From Fuerstiella sp041398845 (GTDB lineage Bacteria > Planctomycetota > Planctomycetia > Planctomycetales > Planctomycetaceae): a stretch of DNA of 64,000 bases. Made by a program: the position numbers and the translations under genes. The stretch is from the NCBI GenBank assembly GCA_041398845.1, contig JAWKTZ010000009.1, positions 62,001-126,000 of the forward strand, read 5' to 3'. The notes under the pieces were generated by a model, which saw only the letters and a list, made by a program, of their open reading frames with translations, made no database searches and was not told where the DNA came from. Positions 55,691 through 63,149 of this stretch are shown in pieces (positions within the stretch are counted from its first letter, which is position 1; each line of letters starts with the position of its first letter).

Positions 55691-56923
55691 CTATTGCACG
55701 GGAAGCTGAACGCAGACAAGATGCCCGGCGGCATTGCGGCCGTAGACTTTGCCGTTGGCGAGCACGGGAACGGTCCAGCAGCGACCCGTCAGAAACGACG
55801 AACGGCCCAGTTCCGTGTACTTCTGCGGATCGGCGTCCGCGACGACCAGCGTTCCCTGTTCGCTGAGAATCAGCAGTTTGCCGTCCGCAATCATCAGTGA
55901 CCCGCAGCCGAGACCTCGTTCCTTCCACATTACTTCGCCCGTGTCAAACTTCATGCAGGTCAGCGTGACAACTCGGCCAAGGTTGGAATTTCCGTCCATC
56001 CCGTACAGGTAGCCTTCGAACAGAATGCTGTTGTTAAAGTGATTTCTCATGGCCTGGCTGGCATAAAGGCGTTCCAGCCTGCGGTCCTTCAGACGAAACA
56101 GTCCGCAGCCGACGTTGTAACCGGTGGAAATGAAGATGGTGTCATCCACAATGATGGGCGTTGAGGAATTTGTGCGAAACGGTGAAGGCCAGGGAGTGAA
56201 CGCCACCTGTGTCCCGTCTTCAGCGGACAGAATTCGCAGCCCGTCATTGTCCAGACTGGCCAGCAGAGTCTGACCGTTGTGGGAGAATGCTCGCACAGAC
56301 CCGTAACCGGCCTCATGCTTGGCGGAGACCCAGTTTCGGTTTCCGCTGTGTTTGTTGTACGAGACAACTCGGCCACCCTGCACAAGCAACTGATCGTTCA
56401 GAATCAGCGGAGACGAATCGAAGCCCCATTCGTGCAGACCAACACCCAGATCTTCCTGCAGACTGCGCTGCCACACAACGTTGCCGCGCAGGCGATTCAG
56501 ACACAGCAGTTGACCATCAATGCTCAGAGTATACACCAGATCGCCATCGACGGTGGGCGTTGCACCGGGACCACCTTCGTACAGGTTGTTGTTGAGTTCT
56601 GCGGGATAACTGTGAGTCCACAATTCTTGGCCGTTGCCGGCGTCCAGGCACCAGACGGTTTCTTTGCCATCGTTGTGGCCCATCGTGTACAGCGAGTTGC
56701 CGACAAGACTGATGGAACTGAATCCGATGCCGATCGGTCGTGTCCACACTTCCGGCAGGCCGGTTTTGGGCCATTGAGTTGACCAGCCCTGTTCGCTTGA
56801 GATGCCGTTGAGTTCCGGTCCCATCCAGTTGGGCCAGTCTTCAGCCTGCACCCCGCAGCAGATCGACGTCAGCAGCACGGCGACAACCGGACGCAAAAAG
56901 CGGTGAAACGTGGAGACAGACAT
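55691..56923 (-). CDS. Exported PQQ-type beta-propeller protein
   Basis: 410 residues with signal peptide (FLRPVVAVLLTSICCGVQA) then DWPNWMGPELNGIS, the usual opening of planctomycete PQQ/BamB-like propellers. Blade motifs include LDAGNGQELWTHSYPAE, LNRLRGNVVWQRSLQ, YNKHSGNRNWVSAK and MKFDTGEVMWKERGLG. ATG at 56923 starts the signal peptide; the frame extends 32 residues upstream into a degenerate R1 copy. Whether it binds a quinone cofactor is unknown. Smaller relative of the 1279-residue protein at 24.6 kb, without the inserted segment. Confidence 0.9.
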   Translation of the reverse strand: MSVSTFHRFLRPVVAVLLTSICCGVQAEDWPNWMGPELNGISSEQGWSTQWPKTGLPEVWTRPIGIGFSSISLVGNSLYTMGHNDGKETVWCLDAGNGQELWTHSYPAELNNNLYEGGPGATPTVDGDLVYTLSIDGQLLCLNRLRGNVVWQRSLQEDLGVGLHEWGFDSSPLILNDQLLVQGGRVVSYNKHSGNRNWVSAKHEAGYGSVRAFSHNGQTLLASLDNDGLRILSAEDGTQVAFTPWPSPFRTNSSTPIIVDDTIFISTGYNVGCGLFRLKDRRLERLYASQAMRNHFNNSILFEGYLYGMDGNSNLGRVVTLTCMKFDTGEVMWKERGLGCGSLMIADGKLLILSEQGTLVVADADPQKYTELGRSSFLTGRCWTVPVLANGKVYGRNAAGHLVCVQLPVQ

Positions 56924-56940
56924 ATTCGGGATTCCTGATC

Positions 56941-57031
56941 GCGATCTGAAAAAGGGGCTGACCCTCCGAGCCGCCACTCGCGCCGTAGTCTTTGCTGCGC
57001 TTCCAGGGGTCAGATCCATTTTTCAGATGGC
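56941..57031. repeat. R1 variant element, copy 7 (degenerate)
   Basis: Begins GCGATCTGAAAAAGGGGCTG and ends TTTTTCAGATGGC. Centre much altered. Located 17 bases upstream of the start of the small PQQ gene (minus strand), so it forms that gene's leader. Confidence 0.75.
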
Positions 57032-57262
57032 GTGTGACGAAAATGTGGCAGAAGGATGTTGCGGTACAGTGGCCGGTGGCAACACACGATACGCCCCGCA
57101 TCATAGCGGGCGGTAACACGGCAACTTCCCAAATGGAAACGTCGTTCTGTTGAATTTCGAACTTTTCCGGAACCTCAATTCCCCGCAATTCATCGCGATG
57201 TGTTGTCTGTGGAATCTGCCTATACTCTGGTTTCGTGCGGACGTGTCTGTCCGGCGCTGGAA

Positions 57263-57421
57263 GCGATTTCAAATAAGGGGTCTTCTGGCAGGAAAACACA
57301 GTTCGTTTAACCCGACCCGGAGGGGAGGCGATTTTCGTCGACCGGGAGCACCTCCCCTCCGGGTCGGGTTAAACGATGTCAAAGCTCTTCACGGCGTTGG
57401 GCGCCCCTTTCGCAGATCGCC
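57263..57421. repeat. R1-variant shell containing an R3 palindrome
   Basis: Outer segments GCGATTTCAAATAAGGGGTC and CCCTTTCGCAGATCGCC look like the two ends of an R1 variant. Between them is a perfect 25-bp inverted repeat (57304-57328 with 57351-57375) that starts CGTTTAACCCGACCCGG, of the R3 kind seen between dabB and dabA. Nested insertion is the simplest reading. Confidence 0.65.
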
Positions 57422-57457
57422 TCTACATTCGTCACCGGTTTTTGCACAGGCCGTCTT

Positions 57458-58005
57458 ATGCCACTGCAGCTCACTAGACCTGATGTCGCCGACATGATGC
57501 TACGGACGTTTGAACGCCCCATCCACCCGGAGCTGTTTGACGGGTGTCGTCAGAGCACCATCTGTTTCGGCGGAAACCGAGTGAAACTCAGGCTGGGCCC
57601 GACGGGGCACCTGCTCGAATTTCAGAACGATGATTCCATTGTGACAGAAGTTGCGGCAACAAAACACGAGGATCTGCCGAAGTCCCGGAAGGTCATTGAA
57701 CGCCGGCTGATCGGTTATCGGACTCACATGATCGACCTGCCCACGGTGCGATATCACTGCAGCTATCAACTGGAACACGTTCCGCTGGACGTGTATCTGC
57801 ACCTGCACCGGGAATTTGAGGTCGACGCCCTGAACGCCACGCTGTCACTGACTCTGGCGGGTTCCGGCCCCCACAGCCCCAACTGCATCAGTCTGCTGAA
57901 GTGCGATATTCTGCCGGAAGGGATCGTCATTCACGCGTTCCACACCTTCCCGACAACGCCGCAGTGCTCAGAACGCAGACTTTGTTCGAGCTATTGTCCA
58001 CCTGA
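57458..58005 (+). pseudogene. DUF2617 family protein with a C-terminal frameshift
   Basis: Residues 1-164 read as a normal DUF2617 protein: MPLQLTRPDVADMMLRTFER, IHPELFD, YHCSYQLEHVPLDVYLHLHREF, HSPNCISLLKCDILPEGIVIHAFHTFP. After TTCCCG at 57947-57952 the frame gives unrelated residues, whereas the minus-one frame continues DNAAVLRTQTLFELLST and stops at 58003-58005, the expected DUF2617 ending. One base is therefore missing near 57950 (or the sequence has an error there). There is no classic slippery heptamer. Function of DUF2617 is unknown. Confidence 0.8.
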
Positions 58006-58271
58006 CAGGACAGCGCCCTATTGGATGCTTTGACTGATGATCGGCAGAATTTCGTCGAAGCTCTCGGTGAACCTTCGGGGCAGGTCCCGTTGCCGGAATG
58101 GCCGGAACGGCCCGAAAGGCGCTTCACACAACGGTATCTGACCCGTGCCTGAACCCATTTCTCACCGCGTGCTGTATAAACGGGAAATCGGATCCTTTCC
58201 CGTTGAAGAAACTCGGGGAAATCGCCACAATGCCCGGCTTCCCGAAACGCAGGTTGTCGGGTTCCCGACGA
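58006..58271. other. Non-coding interval after the DUF2617 gene
   Basis: No gene supported. GACAGGACAGCGCCC near 58003-58017 resembles an R2 end and may be its remnant. The rest shows nothing recognisable. Confidence 0.4.
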
Positions 58272-58371
58272 GAGGCTATCTGAAAAAGGGGTCTGACCCT
58301 TTTGGAGGGCAGCAAGAATACAGTCAAAAAGACTGCCCGGAGAGGGTCAGACCCCTTTTTTAGACAGCCTC
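58272..58371. repeat. R1 palindromic element, copy 8 (reverse orientation)
   Basis: 100 bp; the asymmetric centre is inverted relative to copies 1, 2, 4, 5 and 10 (GGAGGGCAGC first, CTGCCCGGAGAGG second). Right flank TA (58372-58373), left flank GA. Confidence 0.9.
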
Positions 58372-58404
58372 TAATTTCACCCTTTGCTGACCGACTGCAG
58401 GACA

Positions 58405-58656
58405 ATGGACCGCCAACGAATCGAACGACAGTTGAAACAAGCCACTTTGAACCTTGCCGAATGCGAAAAGCAGCTCGACAAGGAAAAAGTGCCCGCCGAC
58501 AAGCGTTCGAAAAACGCCAAATGGCGAGCGTTTGACGCCGACCTGCGTGCTCTGAAGCGACGCATGAATGCCGTCAAAGCCGTGGAAGCTCGCGAAGCCG
58601 CCGCCATTGACCGAAAGAACGGTGTGGGCGTCGAAGAAGAAGTGGCTGCCGAGTAA
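58405..58656 (+). CDS. Small coiled-coil protein of unknown function
   Basis: 83 residues, highly charged and helical: MDRQRIERQLKQATLNLAEC, EKQLDKEKVPADKRSKNAKW, DLRALKRRMNAVKAVEARE, acidic C-terminus EEEVAAE. ATG at 58405 has CAGGA just upstream. No family recognised. Flanked on both sides by R1 elements. Confidence 0.7.
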   Translation: MDRQRIERQLKQATLNLAECEKQLDKEKVPADKRSKNAKWRAFDADLRALKRRMNAVKAVEAREAAAIDRKNGVGVEEEVAAE

Positions 58657-58659
58657 CCG

Positions 58660-58719
58660 GGCTGGCCGGAGAGGGTCTGGCTGGACGGAGAGGGGCCGCC
58701 CCTTTATTCAGATAGCCTC
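58660..58719. repeat. R1 partial element, copy 9
   Basis: Only the right arm (CCCCTTTATTCAGATAGCCTC) and a scrambled GGAGAGG-containing left part remain. Ends 9 bases before the maf start codon. Confidence 0.7.
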
Positions 58720-58728
58720 TGGTTTCCT

Positions 58729-59355
58729 ATGCGCATTGTTCTTGGATCTCAGTCGCCTCAACGTTTTCAGCTTCTGAAAACCGTCGTGGCCGAAGATCGT
58801 TTCGAAGTGCTGGCCCCGGCGTCGGATCGCGAGCCGGGGTTTGAGCACCTGCATCAGACAGCCGATATCGAACGTCGGCTTGAACATGTTGTCGACGTCA
58901 AGTTTCAGGACGTCTGGTCTCAAATTCAAACCACCAGTGGTGACGCCGACCAGTGCTGCATCATCTGTGCCGACACCGTGGTCGTGGCGACCAATGCAGA
59001 CGAGCGAGCGGTGGTGCTGGGAAAGCCGCCGTCCGGTGACTGGAAGCCGGTTGTCGCTGAGTGGTTTCGTGATTACTTAATTGGCCGGTCTCATCAGGTC
59101 TGGACGTCCGTTCGCATCGGACTGGGCGACCGAAGTCACCGGAACACGGTCAAATCGGAAATCACGCTGTGCGACATCGATGACGAACAGTTATCGTGGT
59201 ATCTGGACACCGAAGAACCCTTGGGAAAAGCCGGAGGTTATGCGGTTCAGGGCATTGCTGCCATGTTTGTGGAGTCCATTCAGGGCAGCCTGACCAATGT
59301 CGTGGGACTGCCAATGCGTGAGGTCTCCCTGATTCTGCGCGACATGCTTCCGTAG
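58729..59355 (+). CDS. maf: Maf-family nucleotide pyrophosphatase-like protein
   Basis: 208 residues starting MRIVLGSQSPQRFQLLK (Maf signature, usually SASPRR), with ICADTVVV (catalytic Asp), LGKPP, and GKAGGYAVQGIAAMFVESIQGSLTNVVGLP, the family's most conserved block. Maf proteins hydrolyse non-standard or modified nucleoside triphosphates. Residues about 60-70 carry an insertion (SQIQTTSGDADQ). The ribosome site region is occupied by the R1 remnant; no strong Shine-Dalgarno is seen. Confidence 0.93.
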   Translation: MRIVLGSQSPQRFQLLKTVVAEDRFEVLAPASDREPGFEHLHQTADIERRLEHVVDVKFQDVWSQIQTTSGDADQCCIICADTVVVATNADERAVVLGKPPSGDWKPVVAEWFRDYLIGRSHQVWTSVRIGLGDRSHRNTVKSEITLCDIDDEQLSWYLDTEEPLGKAGGYAVQGIAAMFVESIQGSLTNVVGLPMREVSLILRDMLP

Positions 59356-59377
59356 CGGCGACCTGAATCGATCGGTA

Positions 59378-59476
59378 GAGGCTATCTGAAAAAGGGGTCT
59401 GACCCTCTCCGGGCAGCAGTTCTTACGGCGATTTTACTGCCCTCCAAAGGGTCAGACCCCTTTTTCAAATAGCCTC
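59378..59476. repeat. R1 palindromic element, copy 10
   Basis: 99 bp, left flank TA (59376-59377), right flank CA. Near-identical to copies 1 and 4 in the centre. Lies between maf and the dus gene. Confidence 0.92.
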
Positions 59477-59573
59477 CAGGACGAGCTGCCAGTCCGTCCG
59501 GCAAATCGCGGACGGCAAGTTCTCTTCCGGCGGTCGCCGCATCGACACCTGACCGACCCTTCTGTGACTGACC

Positions 59574-60614
59574 ATGCAGCCGACCATCACCATCGGACCG
59601 CGAACACTCGGCAGCCGTTTCTTTCTGGCACCTCTGGCCGGGTATACTCATCTTGCATTTCGAGTCATGCTCCGACGACTCGGCGGGCTGGGAATGGCGA
59701 CAACCGATCTGGTGCAGGCTCAGATGCTGGTTTCGGAAACTCGCAAGTCGCTGGAACTGGTGGCGACCAGCCCCGAAGACCGCCCGTTGTCGGTGCAGAT
59801 TTACAGCGGCATCATTCCTCAACTGGTGGCCGCAGCACGCTGGCTGGAAGATCGAGGCTACGAAGGCATCGACATCAACATGGGCTGTCCGATGGCCAAA
59901 GTTAACAGTTCCGGTGGGGGAGCTCGCCTGATGTGCGACACATCCGGAGCCACGGACATGGTGGGGCGAGTCATTGATGCGGTGAATCTTCCGGTGACCG
60001 TCAAGATGCGTCTGGGCTGGGACCACGAACAGCTCACGGCGCCCCAACTGGCGGCGGCGTTCGAGCAGATCGGTGTGGCTGCGGTGACTGTCCACGGGAG
60101 AACTCGACAGCAGGGCTTTCATGGCGAAGTGGATCGGAAGGGAATCAAAGCGACTGTGGAGGCCGTGACGAGTATGCCGATTGTTGCGAACGGCGATGTC
60201 AGAACTCCGGACGACGCGCTGTCGATGCTTGCCGAAACCGGCTGTGCGGCGGTCGCAATTGGACGCGGAGCGATGCTGGATCCGTGGATCTTCCGTAAAC
60301 TGCAGGACATTGAAGCCGGCCGGACCGCTCGTGACCCCACGGCGGATGAGCACGTCGCGTTTTTGTCCGATCATTTTGAATTGATGTGTGAACAGCACGG
60401 CGATTACAGTTGTCGGTTGTTTCGAAAATTCGCCGCGTGGTACGGAGCCACGCTGGGCATTCCGGAGGATCTGGAAGATCAACTCAGACGATTCGAATCC
60501 GCTTCGGAGTTTGCAGCGCTGGTCAAACAGATTCACCGTCGCCACGGCGAACGCGAACGTCAGATGGCGACGGCTTTGATCAAGGTTCCCAACGGCCCGG
60601 TGGAAATGTGGTGA
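59574..60614 (+). CDS. dus: tRNA-dihydrouridine synthase
   Basis: 346 residues; FMN enzyme that reduces uridines in tRNA. FMN-barrel start LAPLAGYTHLAFRVMLRRLG, catalytic Cys105 in INMGCPMAKV, VTVKMRLGWD, VTVHGRTRQQGFHGEVD, VANGDVRTPDDAL and AIGRGAMLDPWIF. Which of the Dus subfamilies it belongs to cannot be fixed by eye; the sequence is DusB-like. The next gene begins 4 bases after its stop. Confidence 0.95.
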   Translation: MQPTITIGPRTLGSRFFLAPLAGYTHLAFRVMLRRLGGLGMATTDLVQAQMLVSETRKSLELVATSPEDRPLSVQIYSGIIPQLVAAARWLEDRGYEGIDINMGCPMAKVNSSGGGARLMCDTSGATDMVGRVIDAVNLPVTVKMRLGWDHEQLTAPQLAAAFEQIGVAAVTVHGRTRQQGFHGEVDRKGIKATVEAVTSMPIVANGDVRTPDDALSMLAETGCAAVAIGRGAMLDPWIFRKLQDIEAGRTARDPTADEHVAFLSDHFELMCEQHGDYSCRLFRKFAAWYGATLGIPEDLEDQLRRFESASEFAALVKQIHRRHGERERQMATALIKVPNGPVEMW

Positions 60615-60618
60615 AACG

Positions 60619-61200
60619 ATGCGCCAGGTGCATTACAGATATCAGGATCCGCTGGAAGTGATCTGGCTGCACGCGGCGACCCGAATGGGGATGCAGGTCG
60701 AACGCTCCACCGACGTGTTTGCAGCATGGGACGGCAGAGGAGTTCTGACCATTGGAACTCCGGAAACTCTGGATGCCGACGATTCGGTGGCTCAGATGAT
60801 TCTGCACGAAACCTGCCATGCTCTGATCGAAGGCCCGGAATCGTTCACCAAACCGGACTGGGGAGTGCAGATTGACAATCCCGCTCACCGAGTTCGTGAA
60901 CACGCCACGCTGCGACTGCAGGCCGCGTTGACTGCTCCATATGGCCTGCGACTTTTTTTTGCAGCGACGACAAACTTCCGTCGCTACTATGATCAACTCC
61001 CCGAAGATCCTCTGCAGGGACACGACGAAGCCACTGAGCTGGCTCGGGCCGGCTGGCAGCGAGCAACCTCAGGACCATGGTCTCAGCCATTGACCGCCGC
61101 CCTGGAAACATCGGCCGCGATCGCTCGACTTGTTGCCCCGGCGGCGGTCGCAGATTCCCTGTGGTCACAGTTCGGCGCTCATCCGTCGATCAACAAATAA
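60619..61200 (+). CDS. HExxH-containing protein of unknown function
   Basis: 193 residues. HETCH at 63-67 (QMILHETCHALIEGPESF) is a zinc-metallopeptidase-type motif, with a possible third ligand in the conserved-looking VREHATLRLQAAL segment. No signal peptide or membrane segment, so cytoplasmic. It is 4 bases downstream of the dus gene and surely cotranscribed, which hints at an RNA- or translation-related role, but that is only context. Confidence 0.75.
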   Translation: MRQVHYRYQDPLEVIWLHAATRMGMQVERSTDVFAAWDGRGVLTIGTPETLDADDSVAQMILHETCHALIEGPESFTKPDWGVQIDNPAHRVREHATLRLQAALTAPYGLRLFFAATTNFRRYYDQLPEDPLQGHDEATELARAGWQRATSGPWSQPLTAALETSAAIARLVAPAAVADSLWSQFGAHPSINK

Positions 61201-61203
61201 GCC

Positions 61204-61231
61204 GACTCCGACGCCAAAGAGCGTCGGAGTC
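61204..61231. terminator. Bidirectional hairpin terminator
   Basis: Perfect 11-bp stem GACTCCGACGC / GCGTCGGAGTC with a 6-base loop CAAAGA, between convergent genes and 4 bases after the stop of the HExxH gene. U-tracts are weak on both sides. Confidence 0.7.
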
Positions 61232-61278
61232 GTTGAAGCCAATGCGTGACAAAGCGGACTTCGGGCACGCAGCACGAG

Positions 61279-62781
61279 CTACTTGTTGTTGATTGTCACA
61301 CCGGGCCAGTCATCGGTGCGGAACGGTGTCAGGGGCAGACCGGCGTTGTCGTACATGTTCACCACCGGGTTGTCGGCCCAGCCGTAACGCACGGCCACGG
61401 GATCTGCCACATCGCTGCTGGACACTTCAACTCGACCATCCGGAAGGATTTTCGCGTCCGCCCACACAAACTTTTTGTCTTCACCGGCGATGGCGAATCC
61501 CACCGGATTTCGGACATCAAACGGACGCCAGCCGTTGCCGTCGACATGGTCAAACGACAGCACAATGCTGTTGCCCTTCTTTTCCATCGCTTTGTACTGA
61601 GGACTGTGGTACGGCACATTGATGCCATAGTCTTTGGCCAGAGCCCAGCGAGCCAGACGGCGGCCGACATCAACTTTATTCTTCGGATGAATGTCTTTGC
61701 CTTCACCGATATCAATGATCACGGCTTCGCCTGTATTGGTCAGACGCGACATCGTCATGGTCTGAGCTTCGCGCAGTTCGGCCCAGTCGCTGTCGACGGG
61801 GTCCGGCTTTTCATCACGGAAGTCTGCCAGTTGAACCCAGTAGAACGGAAAATCTCCCTGGCCCCATTCGTCACGCCAGTTGGAAATCATCAGAGGAAAC
61901 AGATCACGATACTGGTACGCTCGACTGGCGTTGCTTTCGCCCTGATACCAGATGGCACCTTTGATGGTGTAGCCCAGGTGAGATCTCAGAACTCCGTTGT
62001 AGATGTTGCCTGGTCGGGCGTTGCCGCCCATCTGCCGCTTCATATTGGCGAGGGCCTTCTTCTCGTCTTCGCTCGGGTCGGCTTTGGCAGCCAGAGCCTC
62101 GTAGTTGGCTTCTATCTGCTTCCAGCGATCCATCAGCGGAGCGAATTGCTCATGGGAACTCAGCACGTCCCGATTGATCCATGCTTCGCACGCGGAACCG
62201 CCCCAGGCGTTGTTGATCATGCCGACGGGGACGTCGAGAGTTTCCTCCAGTTGTCGTCCGAAGAAGTAGCCCACGGCGGAAAAGCCGCCGACGGTTTCCG
62301 GTGTACACACCTGCCACTGGCGGTCATCATGAGTCCAGATGGGTTCCTGCACACCGATCTGAGGAAAGTTGATCATGCGCAGGTTGGGATGTTTGGCGGC
62401 CAGTCGTTCCAGGTCGGCATCGTTGGCAGCGTTGACGCTCCACTGCATGTTGGACTGCCCGGAACAGATCCAGACTTCGCCCACCATGACATCGTTGAAG
62501 GTTTTACTTTCGTCGGCGGTAATGGTCAGAGTATGCGGGCCGCCGGCGGTGAGTTCCGGGATGGCCAGAGCGAAGTGTCCCTTGTCATCGGCGGTCGTGC
62601 TGGCCGACTTTCCGCCCAGTTCGGCGGTCACTTTCTGGCCGGGCGACGTCATGCCCCAGACCTTCACGGGCGCCTTCTGCTGCACCACCATATGATCGCC
62701 GAAAATATTCGGCAGCTTCAGGGCCGCATCGGCATTCGTGTGCAGCATCAGCACAGCCGCCAGAACAATCAGTTTCTTCAC
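61279..62781 (-). CDS. Sialate O-acetylesterase-like SGNH hydrolase
   Basis: 500 residues with signal peptide (MKKLIVLAAVLMLHTNADA). SGNH motifs: Ser110 in CSGQSNMQW, WGGSACEAW (oxyanion Gly), IWYQGESNAS (Asn) and DIHPKN (Asp/His). The first 100 residues form a beta domain (LKLPNIFGDHMVVQQKAPVKVWG). It removes acetyl groups from sialic acid or plant/algal polysaccharide; the actual substrate is unknown. With the sulfatase it suggests processing of decorated polysaccharides. The 518-codon open frame on the other strand is a shadow. Confidence 0.93.
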   Translation of the reverse strand: MKKLIVLAAVLMLHTNADAALKLPNIFGDHMVVQQKAPVKVWGMTSPGQKVTAELGGKSASTTADDKGHFALAIPELTAGGPHTLTITADESKTFNDVMVGEVWICSGQSNMQWSVNAANDADLERLAAKHPNLRMINFPQIGVQEPIWTHDDRQWQVCTPETVGGFSAVGYFFGRQLEETLDVPVGMINNAWGGSACEAWINRDVLSSHEQFAPLMDRWKQIEANYEALAAKADPSEDEKKALANMKRQMGGNARPGNIYNGVLRSHLGYTIKGAIWYQGESNASRAYQYRDLFPLMISNWRDEWGQGDFPFYWVQLADFRDEKPDPVDSDWAELREAQTMTMSRLTNTGEAVIIDIGEGKDIHPKNKVDVGRRLARWALAKDYGINVPYHSPQYKAMEKKGNSIVLSFDHVDGNGWRPFDVRNPVGFAIAGEDKKFVWADAKILPDGRVEVSSSDVADPVAVRYGWADNPVVNMYDNAGLPLTPFRTDDWPGVTINNK

Positions 62782-62818
62782 GCGTCATCTCCTCTTTGTT
62801 GATGTCAGGGAAACACTG

Positions 62819-62917
62819 GAGGCTATCTGAAGAAGGGGTCTGACCCTTTGGAGGGCAGAAAAATTGCAGTCAATCCGGCTGCCCGGAGAGGGTCAGCCCC
62901 CTTTTTCAGATAGCCTC
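62819..62917. repeat. R1 palindromic element, copy 11 (reverse orientation)
   Basis: 99 bp, centre inverted as in copy 8; right flank TA (62918-62919), left flank TG. Lies upstream of the acetylesterase gene. Confidence 0.9.
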
Positions 62918-62921
62918 TAAG

Positions 62922-63149
62922 GAACAGGACAACATCGGCAGCCAGGAAACATGAGGCCGACATCGCCAACAGGGACAGAACTTCAGTTCGAGCCCCAAGC
63001 CGATATTAGAACGACACCGACCGGGAATTGCACGTATCCCCAAAGCGAGCCCTGCAACACACCGAAGCGGTGAACGCAACGCGCCGCAGGCGTGAACGCA
63101 GTCAGCGGCGTCCGGTTGCGAAGACTCGGCCGTGTCTGGTATGGAGGCT
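62922..63149. other. Non-coding interval
   Basis: No gene is supported. There is a short repeated GTGAACGCA motif near 63070-63095 but no clear promoter or terminator. Confidence 0.4.

Noticed and set aside
57938..58005. Programmed frameshift in the DUF2617 gene
   Set aside because: No slippery heptamer and no following pseudoknot are apparent, and the shift occurs only 17 residues before the normal end. A mutation or sequencing error is simpler.
61246..62802. 518-codon open frame on the plus strand opposite the acetylesterase gene
   Set aside because: The minus strand encodes a signal peptide and complete SGNH motifs; the plus-strand translation is rich in His, Val and Gln with no domain, a typical shadow of a high-GC gene.
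5509..62917. CRISPR array as an explanation for the recurring repeat
   Set aside because: Copies are dispersed over 57 kb, are palindromic along their whole length, and lack regular spacers; no cas genes are present.
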